DNA of 64,000 nt from DASYKS01 sp031404815 (lineage in GTDB: Bacteria > Acidobacteriota > Thermoanaerobaculia > Multivoradales > UBA5704). The notes beneath the pieces are model-generated. The model saw nothing but the letters and a program-made list of their open reading frames with translations. It made no database searches and was not told the origin of the DNA. Location of the stretch: the NCBI GenBank assembly GCA_031404815.1, contig JANNIH010000014.1, positions 102,813 through 166,812 on the forward strand. Direction: 5' to 3'. Shown here in pieces: positions 9,025 to 17,896 of this stretch (its first letter is position 1; each line of letters begins with the position of its first letter). A program made the translations under genes and the position numbers.

Positions 9025-10044
9025 ATGAACATCGCGGAACCACAGTACAGCTCCGATCGGACGGGCCTCGTCTGGGGGTACGAGCTTGCGCCGGAGGCGG
9101 CGGGGCGGGCGATCGGGTCGGAGGAAGCCGAAGCCTGGCTCGCGCACGAACGGCCGGCGGCCGATCCTTCGTTCCTCTGGCTCCATTTCAGCTTGGCCAA
9201 TGTAGCCGCGGAAAAGTGGCTGCGCGGGCATCTCGAGCTGCCGGAGGCGTTTTTTGAAGCGCTCGGGGCCGACGCGCGTTCGACCCGCGTCGAGCACGTC
9301 GAGGGCGCCCTCCTCGCCGTGGTCAACGATGTCAGCTTCGATTTCCGCTTCGATCCTCTCGACGTGTCGACGCTCTGGTTGAGCGCGGACTCTCGGCTGT
9401 TGGTCAGCGCCCGACGCCGGCCGCTTCGTTCGATCGACCGGCTGCGTGCGTCGGTGCGAGAGGGCGCGCCGTTTCACTCGCCCGTCGATCTGCTGGGCCA
9501 CCTGCTCCAGGCGCAGGCCGAAGTGTTGCTCCAGATCGTGCGCGAGGCCACCGTGACCACCGACCGCTTCGAGGACAGCCTGCTGGCGCAGAAGGCCACC
9601 CCGCGGCGCTCCGAGCTGGGCGCCCTCCGCCGGGTTCTGGTGCGCCTTCAGCGCCTGCTGGCACCCGAGCCGGCCGCCCTGTTCCGATTGCTGAGCCGCC
9701 CGCCCGCCTGGCTCGCCGAGCCCGACCTTCAGGAGCTGCGCCAGTCGGCGGAGGAGTTCTCGGTGGTGATCGCGGACATGGCCGCGCTGGTCGAACGGGT
9801 CAAACTGATTCAAGAAGAACTCGCCGCCCGGATCGTCGAGCAGGACAACCGGAGCCTGTTTGTGCTCACCGCGGCGACCGTCATCGCCCTGCCGATCAAC
9901 CTTATCGCCGGCCTTCTGGGCATGAACGTGGGAGGAATTCCCTTTGCGGCGAGCGCCTACGGCTTTTGGCTCGTCCTCACCTTCATCGCCATCTTGACCG
10001 CCAGCCTGTCGCTCTTTTTGATTCACCGGCGGCGCGATCTTTAG
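9025..10044 (+). CDS. CorA/ZntB-like divalent cation transporter
   Basis: This 339-residue protein has a large cytoplasmic N-terminal domain (about 1-280) and two C-terminal transmembrane helices. The GMN signature of the CorA/ZntB family sits between them (LIAGLLGMNVGGIP), and the basic tail IHRRRDL follows the second helix. The loop after GMN is closer to ZntB (GGIP) than to classical CorA (MPE), so zinc or another divalent cation may be carried. ATG at 9025 is chosen over upstream in-frame codons, which lie inside the previous gene. The end overlaps the convergent hydrolase gene by 4 bp. Confidence 0.85.
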   Translation: MNIAEPQYSSDRTGLVWGYELAPEAAGRAIGSEEAEAWLAHERPAADPSFLWLHFSLANVAAEKWLRGHLELPEAFFEALGADARSTRVEHVEGALLAVVNDVSFDFRFDPLDVSTLWLSADSRLLVSARRRPLRSIDRLRASVREGAPFHSPVDLLGHLLQAQAEVLLQIVREATVTTDRFEDSLLAQKATPRRSELGALRRVLVRLQRLLAPEPAALFRLLSRPPAWLAEPDLQELRQSAEEFSVVIADMAALVERVKLIQEELAARIVEQDNRSLFVLTAATVIALPINLIAGLLGMNVGGIPFAASAYGFWLVLTFIAILTASLSLFLIHRRRDL

Positions 10045-10988
10045 CGCGGCGCCTCGGCCGGTACCGGCGGAGAGGGGAGTGCGGCCTCGATCGCCTGGCG
10101 AATTGGCTCCCCGCTCCGTTGCGGATAGGTGAGGTGTTCGTCGCCCGTGGCGAGGACCCGGGCGCCGATCGCCGCTGCGAGGGTGCGGATTCGTTCGAGT
10201 GGTGTGATCGGGTCGTTCCGGCCGTGGACGAAGGTGACCTTCGGGCCGCTCTCCGCGAGCGGTTGCGCGATGGGCTGGTGGAGCAGGATGTTCAAGCTGC
10301 CGTGGAACGATCGCCAGGTGTGTTCGAGGCCATCGCTCGCGACCTCGGGCGGAGTCACGGGCATGAAGGCCGCGACCAGCCATGCGAGAGCCGGAGAGGC
10401 GAGCGCCTCGTGGACTTTGCACGCCTCGCGGGCGAGCAGCGGGTTGAGCACGAAAAGTCCCGACATGGCAGAAATCTCGCGAATGTGCGCCCGCCCTTCG
10501 GCCTCGTCGTCGAAGACCGGCGTTCCGAGCAGGAACAAGCGGTCGACCTCCTGCGGATAGCGCGCCGCGTAGTGGGCGGCGAGCAGGGTGCCGAACGAGT
10601 GGGCGACGAACGTGACGTGCCGGGTGGCCCCCGCCGCGACGAGCGTTCGCCGCAGGGCACCGAGTTGATCGTTGAGCGTGTACCGAACATCAGGGAGCGG
10701 CGAACGGCCGAAGCCGAGAGCATCGACGAAAATCAACCGATGGCTCGCGGCGAGAGGATCGAACGCCCCTTGCCAGAATCGCGTCGTGGCGGGAAGTCCG
10801 GCGAGGAAGACGATGGGATCGCCCGTGCCGCGAATCTCGGTGAACAACCGGTCGCCCAACCCCGAACGCTCAGCGCGCAGGCGATGAACCCGAATCGCTG
10901 CAACCACTTCCAGCAGCCCGACCGCCCCGACGACCGAAAGCGCCGCGATGCCGAGCTTTCGGCCGAGTTTGGGGAGGGGGGTGGGCAT
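10041..10988 (-). CDS. Alpha/beta hydrolase with N-terminal membrane segment
   Basis: The 315-residue protein has a hydrophobic N-terminal helix (about 12-32), then an alpha/beta-hydrolase fold. The nucleophile elbow is AHSFGT with Ser131, the acid is probably Asp259 (VHGRNDPITP), and the base is His285 (GDEHLTYP). The oxyanion-side motif FLAGLPATTRFW is also typical. Substrate cannot be deduced; the family includes esterases, epoxide hydrolases and haloperoxidases. It is convergent with the transporter gene and is followed on its 5' side by a strong hairpin that separates it from the FG-GAP gene. Confidence 0.75.
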   Translation of the reverse strand: MPTPLPKLGRKLGIAALSVVGAVGLLEVVAAIRVHRLRAERSGLGDRLFTEIRGTGDPIVFLAGLPATTRFWQGAFDPLAASHRLIFVDALGFGRSPLPDVRYTLNDQLGALRRTLVAAGATRHVTFVAHSFGTLLAAHYAARYPQEVDRLFLLGTPVFDDEAEGRAHIREISAMSGLFVLNPLLAREACKVHEALASPALAWLVAAFMPVTPPEVASDGLEHTWRSFHGSLNILLHQPIAQPLAESGPKVTFVHGRNDPITPLERIRTLAAAIGARVLATGDEHLTYPQRSGEPIRQAIEAALPSPPVPAEAPR

Positions 10989-11063
10989 CGGGTCGGGTTC
11001 GGTGGCCTTGAGGTGATGATATCGGTTTCGCGGGACTGGGTGCGGGGCCTGCGATGGCGAAGA

Positions 11064-11089
11064 GACCGGCGGGGACTGCCCCGCCGGTC
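11064..11089 (-). terminator. Strong hairpin downstream of the FG-GAP gene
   Basis: GACCGGCGGGG (11064-11074) pairs perfectly with CCCCGCCGGTC (11079-11089) across a four-base loop. It lies 31 bp past the stop of the minus-strand FG-GAP gene and before the hydrolase start, so it probably ends or protects the FG-GAP transcript. There is no clear U-tract. Confidence 0.6.
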
Positions 11090-11119
11090 CCGGAACGTCA
11101 ACGTCTGAGAGCTTGGGCC

Positions 11120-12289
11120 CTACGGCGTGCCGCGCTGGTAGAACAGCCCGGCGTCGGCCGCGACGATCACATCGCCGAAGCCGTCGCCATTCCAGTCGCC
11201 GAAGGCGATGTCGCGGGCGCCCGGGTTCGGCAGCAGGGTCTGGGCGTAGGGGAGGATGTTGCCCGCGCCGTCGCCGAACGCGATGCTGAAATTCGGCGCG
11301 ATGCCGTGAGGCGCGGCGATATCGAGGTCGCCGTTGACATCGAAATCGACGGCGCGGATCCGGTGGGACCAGGCCCAGGTCAGGCCGTAGGGGCTGGCGG
11401 TGAAGGTGCAGTTGCCGTTGCTGGTCGCGGGCGCCAGACGGGACTGGGAGGCGGCCACCGCCGCGTCGGCGCGACCGTCACCGTCGAGGTCGCCTGCGGC
11501 GATCGCGAGCGGTTCCATGTAACCGACGATCGGATCGAACAGCGGCAGGGAAGAGCCGAGCGGTGCGGCGAGCCCACCGGCGCCGTTGTTGCGACGGGCG
11601 ATCAACTGGGTCGAGGTCCCCTGGCCGTTGTAGTAGAGGAGGTCCTGGGCGCCGTTGGCATCGCAATCACCGATCGCGATGTCGTCCGTGTCGCCGACGG
11701 TATAGTTGACTCCGGCAGCGAAGCCCCCGGCGACCGCGAGCCGCACGGTTGCGGTGTTGCTCCCATCGTTCAAGACGACGAAATCGGCCCGAGCGTCGGC
11801 ATTCAATCGCGCGGCCATGACCCGCGTCGGCTGCATCCCGACGGGATAGGGCGTGCCGGCCGAGAAGTTGACGCCGCCTAAGTTCCAGCGCACGAGGACC
11901 CGGTTGTTGATGCTGTCTGCGATCGCGAGGTCGAGATCGCCGTCGGCGTCGAAGTCTCCCGCGGCGATGTCTTTGAAGCTCACTCCAACGTGGGTAAGGG
12001 AACTCCACAAGCCGAAGGCGCCCCCCGTGCCGAGGCGCACGAAGCTCCGGTTCGCCGTGGCGGCCGCGACATCGAGAATGCCATCGGCGTTCAAGTCCAC
12101 CGCGATCACGGCGACCAGCGGACTAGGTGTTGCCCAGATCGAGATCGGGGCGGCGACGCAAAGGTCGCCAGGATCGACCACGCCGTTGTTGCAGACGGCG
12201 CGAGCGGCGAAGGGCGAAGCGAGGATGACGAGTGAAGCAACGAGCGTGGAAGTGAAGCGGAAGAATCGGGCACTGCGGTATGTAGTCAT
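11120..12289 (-). CDS. Secreted FG-GAP/VCBS repeat protein
   Basis: The 389-residue protein begins with a Sec signal peptide (about 1-30). It is then built of seven or so beta-propeller blades carrying Ca-binding FG-GAP motifs such as DLNADGILDVAAA, DFDADGDLDLAIA, DCDANGAQDLLYY, DLDGDGRADAAVA and DWNGDGFGDVIVA. Proteins of this type are extracellular, integrin-alpha-like propellers involved in adhesion or polysaccharide contact. The N-terminal CNNGVVDPGDLC resembles the short cysteine pair found at the start of many secreted proteins in this kind of genome. The gene is monocistronic, with a hairpin at its 3' end. Confidence 0.85.
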   Translation of the reverse strand: MTTYRSARFFRFTSTLVASLVILASPFAARAVCNNGVVDPGDLCVAAPISIWATPSPLVAVIAVDLNADGILDVAAATANRSFVRLGTGGAFGLWSSLTHVGVSFKDIAAGDFDADGDLDLAIADSINNRVLVRWNLGGVNFSAGTPYPVGMQPTRVMAARLNADARADFVVLNDGSNTATVRLAVAGGFAAGVNYTVGDTDDIAIGDCDANGAQDLLYYNGQGTSTQLIARRNNGAGGLAAPLGSSLPLFDPIVGYMEPLAIAAGDLDGDGRADAAVAASQSRLAPATSNGNCTFTASPYGLTWAWSHRIRAVDFDVNGDLDIAAPHGIAPNFSIAFGDGAGNILPYAQTLLPNPGARDIAFGDWNGDGFGDVIVAADAGLFYQRGTP

Positions 12290-12491
12290 GTCAGCTCTCC
12301 TGTTGAGGGTTGGTGCGCCGTCCGGAACTTTCCGAAACGGCGCCGTTCACCCCATCGAACGAAGAGCGGAGGACAATTCCCTCACCTGGGGAGGGTTTGC
12401 TTTTCCTGGGAGCGCCCGTGTCCTCGCCGGCCGCAGCGTGGAAGAGGGCAACGCCGCTCGGCCGGCGGGTACGGCCCTCCGGTCCGAAGGA

Positions 12492-14009
12492 TCACTGGGC
12501 CTTCATGATCTCCCTACCCTTTTTGTCCAGGAACCGATAGGTCAAACCAAACCGGGCGCTGACCTCCTTGTCGACCTGGCCGCGGAACTCGGGTTTGCTG
12601 GCCCACACCGCGCCGAGAACCAGAGAGAAGTCGTCGTTGACCTTCTGGGTGAACGACAGGTTGGCGAGCGCTCGATCTTGATGCATCGGGTCGTCGCTCC
12701 AGTCCTGCCAGCTGCCCGTGAGGTCGATGCGAGAGGTGAACTTCCCGTTCTCGTCGGTTCGGAGGTTTCGGCCGTAGGTGGTCGAAACACACCAGCGATC
12801 CCGACCTGGGACATCGACGCTCACGTTGTCGATCGCCAAGTTGTAATCCTCTCGCTTCGTCCAGTCGAGAGAAAACGTGAGTCGATAGCCGTCCTTGGCG
12901 AGCGCGGCCCGGTTGTCGGTCAGGTAGTTTGTGTAACAGGTGGTCATCTCGCTGGGTTTGCAAGCCGACAGTGCCCTGCGCAGGGAGTTCATGTTGACGA
13001 ACCCCATTTCGTACGAGACTTTCAGAGTCGTTTCCTCGGGTCCGACGAGCTCGTCGCGGACCGATCTCGTAGCCTTGATGACGAGCTGCGGTTGATTGGC
13101 GACGAGGTCGGCCAGTTTGAAGAACTCCGCCTGCTTGAGAATCTTGGATAGGTTGGCTAGATGTGAATACTCAGCTACTGCGGCGCGCTCGACGGCTTCC
13201 TGGTACTGCTGCCGGAGGTTCTCGTCTCCAATCAACGAAAAATCAATCACCTCATCGCCGGAGAAGGCGGCGCGAGAATCCTCCCTCAAGTGGAGGGGCT
13301 GTGCGAGCCTGCCAACTTTCACTGCGGCGTCGCCTGCCTCGACCGCGAGAGCGTCGCCTTCCTCCAGGAATCGTCCGAACAGTTCGTCCGTCAGGATCTG
13401 GTTCGCTCCGAGGTTTCGTCCCATGCGGGAGGTCGAGGGGCTAAAGGAAAGCGTCACCAGGAGGTCGTCGAAGTCTCCTAGGCCCTTAGCCCGTTTCTCG
13501 CGGTTTTCGACCGACAGCTTCTTTGAGAGGTCCTCGAAGAGGGCCGCTTCACTTGCCAGAGCCTGGACCTTGTAGCCGCTCTTGACCGGTAGCCCCAAGA
13601 AACCGGTGAGGTCGAGAGCAAGCGCCTGCATATCGTTGAGCCCCTCGGAGCTGGTGCCGATTTTCAAGCGGGCGAGGAAGTCCTCGAAGGCGGCGCTGGC
13701 ACGGGGAAGTGCCGCGATCTCGGGAGCGACTTTCTCCAGGAGATTCTTGGCAGCGCCCTGTTCCATCATGCCCTGGCCTTCTTGCCTCAGGTTCGAGACC
13801 CAACCCTCGGCTTCTTCGGCTGAGAGAACGGTGGCCAACGCACGGGGTGGGACCAACGCCTTTCTGACCGCTGCTTCACATTCTTCTTCGGACTTGGCAT
13901 TCTGGCAGTACTTCAGCTCTGCGGTTCCTGGGGTCGCCCCGAAGATCGTCGCCAGGAGCAAGGCGAGAAATAACGGGGTCGTGCCACGCATGAAGCACTG
14001 GCTTCTCAT
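12492..14009 (-). CDS. Secreted or outer-membrane hypothetical protein
   Basis: This 505-residue protein has a signal peptide (about 10-30, cleavage near GTA-E). A long helical, charged middle (about 40-330) follows, then a C-terminal beta-rich region with alternating aromatic and polar residues (about 340-505; for example DRALANLSFTQKVNDDFSLVLGAVW and SARFGLTYRFLDKKG). That C-terminus looks like strands of an outer-membrane barrel, although it ends in KAQ and not in the usual aromatic residue. No family is recognised. The start overlaps the stop of the upstream 130-residue gene by ATGA, so the two form an operon. Confidence 0.6.
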   Translation of the reverse strand: MRSQCFMRGTTPLFLALLLATIFGATPGTAELKYCQNAKSEEECEAAVRKALVPPRALATVLSAEEAEGWVSNLRQEGQGMMEQGAAKNLLEKVAPEIAALPRASAAFEDFLARLKIGTSSEGLNDMQALALDLTGFLGLPVKSGYKVQALASEAALFEDLSKKLSVENREKRAKGLGDFDDLLVTLSFSPSTSRMGRNLGANQILTDELFGRFLEEGDALAVEAGDAAVKVGRLAQPLHLREDSRAAFSGDEVIDFSLIGDENLRQQYQEAVERAAVAEYSHLANLSKILKQAEFFKLADLVANQPQLVIKATRSVRDELVGPEETTLKVSYEMGFVNMNSLRRALSACKPSEMTTCYTNYLTDNRAALAKDGYRLTFSLDWTKREDYNLAIDNVSVDVPGRDRWCVSTTYGRNLRTDENGKFTSRIDLTGSWQDWSDDPMHQDRALANLSFTQKVNDDFSLVLGAVWASKPEFRGQVDKEVSARFGLTYRFLDKKGREIMKAQ

Positions 14010-14398
14010 GCCAGCACCAGAACTTTCGCTGAACCGACTTGGCCGGCCTCTCCGTCGAAGGCCAGCGGAGGGCGGGTTTGGGGGACACCGGACCCGGGCT
14101 CTTCGAGAGTCGGAACCACAGCCACCACACCCTTGGCTTGAAATGCGATCGTCAGGTCGAGAAGGAGCGAACCGCCGCCGGTGATAGGTCCGAAGGTGGG
14201 CTCGGGGGAGAGGTTGGCGATTTGAAGCGTCGTCAGGGGCGGCGCGACGTTCACGCCGTTGACAAGTACCTGCGGCGGATTTCGTACTCCGTTGACCGTA
14301 ACGGCGAGGTTGAGATTGGCACAGCCGGGAGGCTCAACGCGCACCCAGTAGTGCAGGAGCGAGCCTGCGGGAACATTGAGGAATCGCTTGGTTGGCAT
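14006..14398 (-). CDS. Small beta-rich hypothetical protein
   Basis: The 130-residue protein has no signal peptide and reads like a beta-sandwich: LHYWVRVEPPGCANLNLAVTVNGV, repeated VNG turns, then a glycine-rich GPITGGGSLLLDLTIAF. I recognise no family. It is translationally coupled (ATGA) to the secreted protein downstream. The upstream intergenic region shared with the divergent DinB gene holds two dyads: AAATTCC/GGAATTT at 14430-14450 and ACTTCGGACCGAAGT at 14480-14494. Confidence 0.55.
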   Translation of the reverse strand: MPTKRFLNVPAGSLLHYWVRVEPPGCANLNLAVTVNGVRNPPQVLVNGVNVAPPLTTLQIANLSPEPTFGPITGGGSLLLDLTIAFQAKGVVAVVPTLEEPGSGVPQTRPPLAFDGEAGQVGSAKVLVLA

Positions 14399-14479
14399 GC
14401 TGGAGTCCCTTTCTCAAAAGAAGCTCGCAAAATTCCGAGCTTTGGAATTTGAGACGGACTCGGTGCGACGATTCCCCGA

Positions 14480-14494
14480 ACTTCGGACCGAAGT
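14480..14494. promoter_or_regulatory. Perfect 15-bp dyad in a divergent promoter region
   Basis: ACTTCGG-A-CCGAAGT is a perfect odd-length palindrome between the minus-strand gene starting at 14398 and the plus-strand DinB gene at 14576. A second, looser dyad (AAATTCC / GGAATTT, 14430-14450) lies beside it. Such a pair in a divergent promoter is consistent with an operator, but no regulator gene is adjacent. Confidence 0.35.
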
Positions 14495-14575
14495 CCTTCC
14501 TTCCCGCTATGCTGTGCAGACCTCTGAAAGGACGCCGAGCGGCTCGGTGCTTCCTTCCGCTGCCCGGGAGTTCTA

Positions 14576-15100
14576 ATGCCCACCTTCCCCCTAATCCAAG
14601 ACCTCTCCACCCTCCTCTTGCGCGACCTCGACGGCCTCCGCCGGGAGATCGAGCACTATCCGGACGATGCAACGCCGTGGGTGGAAGTTCCGGGCCTGCC
14701 GAATCGGGGCGGCACGCTCGTCTTGCATCTGGCGGGCAACCTGCGCCACTACATCGGGGCGGTCCTCGGCGGGAGCGGCTATGTGCGCGATCGGGATCTC
14801 GAATTCTCGGCCCGCGACGTGCCGCGGGTGGAGCTGCTCGAAAAGGTGGCGGCGGCGCGGCGGGAGGTCGAGGCGGCGCTCGCGGTGCTCGACCCGGAAG
14901 GGCTCGATACGGACTACCCGGCACCGCTCGTCGGACGGGCGATCCCCACCCGACTCTTCCTGGTCCACCTCGCGGTGCACCTCGGTTTCCATCTCGGGCA
15001 GATCGACTACCATCGCCAGACGGTTACGGGTGACCGCCGGGCGGCGGGAGTGATTCCGCTTGGCGCGCTGGGGCGCGACATCCCGGCCGGTTCGGTGTAG
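14576..15100 (+). CDS. DinB-like four-helix metalloenzyme-fold protein
   Basis: This 174-residue protein has the DinB/YfiT layout of a four-helix bundle with three spaced histidines: one in LHLAGNLRHYIG (about 50-60) and two in VHLAVHLGFHLGQIDYHRQ (about 123-140). The family includes metal-dependent thiol transferases and many stress proteins of unknown substrate. It is encoded alone, divergent from the 14006-14398 gene. ATG at 14576 follows directly on the dyad-rich intergenic region. Confidence 0.75.
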   Translation: MPTFPLIQDLSTLLLRDLDGLRREIEHYPDDATPWVEVPGLPNRGGTLVLHLAGNLRHYIGAVLGGSGYVRDRDLEFSARDVPRVELLEKVAAARREVEAALAVLDPEGLDTDYPAPLVGRAIPTRLFLVHLAVHLGFHLGQIDYHRQTVTGDRRAAGVIPLGALGRDIPAGSV

Positions 15101-15199
15101 ACCTGAAAGCGGTGAGGCGGGCCTCCCGCCGTTGGGGTCGCTGGCGCATTTGGGTACTTCCAAGATACTGTCAGGATTACGTTCCTGGAGGAACTCGAA

Positions 15200-15616
15200 A
15201 TGGCGGAAGGCCAGCGTCAGGCTGACGAGATTGAAGTTGCCCTGTACAAGTCGCTTCGTACGGAGGTTGCGGCTTATCTCGAGAAGATCCCCGGTCTTTG
15301 GCTTCAAAAGCTCACCCTTGTCGGACTGATGATCTCTTTCCTGGTCACCCAGTATGGCGAGCTGTCGTCTAGTGCAGCCGAGCGAAAGGCGGTTCTCATA
15401 GCCGTGATCCTCGCGGTGCCGGTCTTGGCAGTCCTGATCGATCTCAAGATTCTTGAGTACGGCTTACACACGAGGACTCTCTCGAACTTCCAGAAGGCGT
15501 CCGTCTCTCCAAGTAGGGGCGTTGAGGTTCCTTTGGCCGAACTCGAACCCCTGCTACCGGCCCCGTACAATCTTCTGGAAATCGTCAAAGATCTCCGGCC
15601 GGTCGAGCGCCGCTGA
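15200..15616 (+). CDS. Small membrane protein, unknown function
   Basis: The 138-residue protein has an amphipathic N-terminal helix and two transmembrane segments (about 36-51, LTLVGLMISFLVTQYG, and about 64-82, AVLIAVILAVPVLAVLIDL), then a soluble C-terminus. No family is recognised. A GGAGGA Shine-Dalgarno lies about 10 bp upstream of ATG 15200. Its last 63 bp overlap the convergent nucleotidyltransferase gene, which makes one of the two 3' ends slightly suspect, although both frames look coding. Confidence 0.55.
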   Translation: MAEGQRQADEIEVALYKSLRTEVAAYLEKIPGLWLQKLTLVGLMISFLVTQYGELSSSAAERKAVLIAVILAVPVLAVLIDLKILEYGLHTRTLSNFQKASVSPSRGVEVPLAELEPLLPAPYNLLEIVKDLRPVERR

Positions 15617-16132
15617 GAACTCGCGAATCCAGTCTCGGGCCCGTTCCAGGTTCAACCCGGGGTTTCGATCGAGAATGCCTTCGATGTCGGCCAGGTCCCT
15701 GGGGCGATGGGCGACGGCTTTCATCACCAGAAGATCTTCGTGGGAAATCAGCGGGATGTTCACTCCCGCCACTGTGCGATGGATGCAGCGAGCGATAGCC
15801 TCCTCATCAAAAGGGAGACCGCCTAGGCTGATATCGAGATCGATCGAGCTGGGTTCATGCCGAAAGAGCAGGACTCGGTTTCGCGTTGCGAAATCAAGAG
15901 GTTCGGGGACTCTGGGACGGAAGCCGAATCGGCCGCCGGTCGCCATTAGGTCGGACCATCGCGCAGGCTCGAGGGTGACCAGAAGATCGACATCCCGGGT
16001 CATTCGCGGGCGTCCAAGGATCGCCGCAGCCAGGCCGCCGATGACGATCCCGTCGACCCGAGCAGCTTCGAGCCAAGCCACCAGCGCGCGGAGCAATGTG
16101 GCGAAGTTCGCCGGGTGAGTCTCGTCAGGCAC
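15554..16132 (-). CDS. Nucleotidyltransferase (MNT/AbiEii-like), partner of a small upstream protein
   Basis: This 192-residue protein carries the pol-beta nucleotidyltransferase core: IVIGGLAAAILGRPRMTRDVDLLVTL (about 30-55, with the GG...D-x-D motif), then SSIDLDISLGG with a third acidic residue. The C-terminal part, HEDLLVMKAVAHRPRDLADIEGIL, is typical of MNT and AbiEii-type enzymes. GTG at 16132 is preferred because it overlaps the end of the upstream 75-residue gene by 8 bp, and because residues before it lack family character. Pairs of an MNT enzyme and a small protein often act as toxin-antitoxin modules. Confidence 0.75.
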   Translation of the reverse strand: MPDETHPANFATLLRALVAWLEAARVDGIVIGGLAAAILGRPRMTRDVDLLVTLEPARWSDLMATGGRFGFRPRVPEPLDFATRNRVLLFRHEPSSIDLDISLGGLPFDEEAIARCIHRTVAGVNIPLISHEDLLVMKAVAHRPRDLADIEGILDRNPGLNLERARDWIREFSAALDRPEIFDDFQKIVRGR

Positions 16133-16352
16133 CGGCCAGTTCTCGCAGGCGGTTCCAACGGCTCCGCACCTCATCGACCTCCCGGTCGCGTTCGGTGCGA
16201 TCTTCCAGCAGGTCGATCGCGGAACGTAGCGAGTCCAGCTGGCGCAAGGCGACCTCGGGCGGGGTGGCCGCAAGCTCAACGATTTCGGCTTGATTCACCC
16301 GAGTCCAACGCTCGGCGAACTCCTTGGGTTGGATGGACGTGAGTCGTTTCAT
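16125..16352 (-). CDS. Small helical partner of the nucleotidyltransferase
   Basis: The 75-residue, almost entirely helical and charged protein starts MKRLTSIQPKEFAERW and continues with QLDSLRSAIDLLEDRTERDREVDEV. It overlaps the nucleotidyltransferase start by 8 bp. I do not recognise the family. The arrangement (small acidic or helical ORF, then MNT enzyme) suggests the antitoxin or substrate half of a two-gene module. The longer open frame up to 16496 has no coding character. Confidence 0.55.
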   Translation of the reverse strand: MKRLTSIQPKEFAERWTRVNQAEIVELAATPPEVALRQLDSLRSAIDLLEDRTERDREVDEVRSRWNRLRELAGA

Positions 16353-16494
16353 TGGTGGAAGTCTAACTCTTCCCCGCCCCCCTCGCCTCCGCCTGGAGGC
16401 CCTGCCTACGTTCCGCGGCTTTGCGCGGGGCTCCCGGTCATCGACCCGCAACCGCACGCGCGCTATGCTCAGTCTCTCCCCGAGGCCCGAGCCC

Positions 16495-17073
16495 ATGGAA
16501 TCGCACGACCCCGCCGCCGTCTACGCCACCGATCGTCCGCACCCGCGGCTGTTTCCCTACTACGTCCTGCTGTCGTTCCTCGCCGGTCCGGGGATGCCGT
16601 TTTTTCTCGGGTATCTCTATTTCCGCTACCACACCATGAGGTACCGCTTCGACGAGCAGGGCGTGTCGATGAGCTGGGGGATTCTGTTCCGGCGCGAGAT
16701 CAACCTGACCTACGCGCGCATCCAGGACATCCACCTGACCAGCAACGTAGTCGAGCGCTGGCTCGGGCTGGCGCGCATTCAAGTCCAGACCGCGAGCGGC
16801 AGCGCCGACGCCGAGATGACGATCGAGGGAATTCTCGAATTCGAACGGCTCCGCGACTTTCTTTACCTCAAGATGCGCGGCACGAAAGGGCCGACCCACG
16901 CGCCCGCCCCTCCCCCTCTGGCCACCATGACGCAGGGGGCGGAGATTGGGCCGTCGGCCGACGATCTCGCGGTGATCCTGCGCGAAGTGGCGGCCGAAGT
17001 GAGGGCGCTTCGAACGGCGATCGAAGGCGCGCGTCCCGATCATCCCGCTCGAACCGGGGGCTCCGATGCCTGA
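16495..17073 (+). CDS. PH-domain (bPH2/DUF304) membrane protein
   Basis: This 192-residue protein has two closely spaced hydrophobic segments (about 20-42), then a bacterial pleckstrin-like domain: RYRFDEQGVSMSWGILFRREINLTYARIQDIHLTSNVVERWLGL. The phrase 'ARIQDIHLTSNVVERWLGLARIQVQTASG' is diagnostic of the YdbT/DUF304 family. A helical C-terminal tail follows. ATG at 16495 is chosen; ATG 16465 is possible. It overlaps the next PH-domain gene by 8 bp, so the two products probably form one membrane complex, as YdbS and YdbT do. Confidence 0.8.
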   Translation: MESHDPAAVYATDRPHPRLFPYYVLLSFLAGPGMPFFLGYLYFRYHTMRYRFDEQGVSMSWGILFRREINLTYARIQDIHLTSNVVERWLGLARIQVQTASGSADAEMTIEGILEFERLRDFLYLKMRGTKGPTHAPAPPPLATMTQGAEIGPSADDLAVILREVAAEVRALRTAIEGARPDHPARTGGSDA

Positions 17074-17866
17074 CTGGCAAGGGCGATCGCGCGCCACGGC
17101 GTTTGTCGAACGGGCGCTGCGCATCCCGCCTCCGCCCGGCCCCCCGGCCGGCGCGCACGATTCGATCCGCATCTTCCGCGGCGCTCCGGGGCTCTACCGC
17201 TATCAACTGGTGCTCTGGCTGCTCAAGCAGATCGGAGCCGGCGTCGGTCTGGTGATCGGCATCGGGGTCCTCTCGATTTCCGGCTTTCCGTACAAGAGAC
17301 TGTTCGACATCCTCGAGGCGTTCGGTGTGGCGTTTTACCTCGCGTCGCTGCCGTTCACCTTCCTGATGGTGCATCTCGACTATCAGCTCCGTTGGTACAT
17401 CGTGACCGACCGAAGCCTGCGGATTCGCGAAGGTCTGATCCGGGTGGTCGAACAGACCATGAGCTTCGCCAACATCCAGAACATCTCCGTCCGCCAAGGC
17501 CCCCTTCAACGCTTCTTCGGCATCGCCGACCTCGAAGTCCGCTCGGCCGGAGGAGGTGCCCGCAGCTCCGGGCATGACAAGAAGCAGGTCGATCTCCACC
17601 TCGGCATCTTCCGGGGCGTGGACAACGCCGAAGAGATCCGCGAGGCGATCCTCGCCCGGGTGCGCCAGCTGCGGGATTCCGGGTTGGGTGATCCGGATGG
17701 GGGGCCTGAGGTGGGTGCGGTGGCGAAGCCGGTCGCGGTGGTCGTGCCGTCGGCCTCGGCGGTTGCCGCGGCTCGGGAGCTGCTGGCGGAGGTGAGAGAC
17801 CTGCGGGCGGGGCGGTTTGGGTCGGCCATCAGTTCGACACCCCCGTTGTCGTCGGAGGAAGTCTAA
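17066..17866 (+). CDS. Second PH-domain (bPH2/DUF304) membrane protein
   Basis: The 266-residue protein has transmembrane helices at about 50-72 and 90-110. A bPH2 domain follows: RWYIVTDRSLRIREGLIRVVEQTMSFANIQNISVRQGPLQRFFGIADLEV. The end is an alanine- and valine-rich tail. Its start lies inside the end of the preceding PH-domain gene. It is convergent with topA, with 30 bp between their ends. Function within the family is unknown, with roles proposed in envelope stress tolerance. Confidence 0.8.
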   Translation: MPDWQGRSRATAFVERALRIPPPPGPPAGAHDSIRIFRGAPGLYRYQLVLWLLKQIGAGVGLVIGIGVLSISGFPYKRLFDILEAFGVAFYLASLPFTFLMVHLDYQLRWYIVTDRSLRIREGLIRVVEQTMSFANIQNISVRQGPLQRFFGIADLEVRSAGGGARSSGHDKKQVDLHLGIFRGVDNAEEIREAILARVRQLRDSGLGDPDGGPEVGAVAKPVAVVVPSASAVAAARELLAEVRDLRAGRFGSAISSTPPLSSEEV

Positions 17867-17896
17867 TGAAATCCGGATGTGGGGCTGCTCTTTTCT

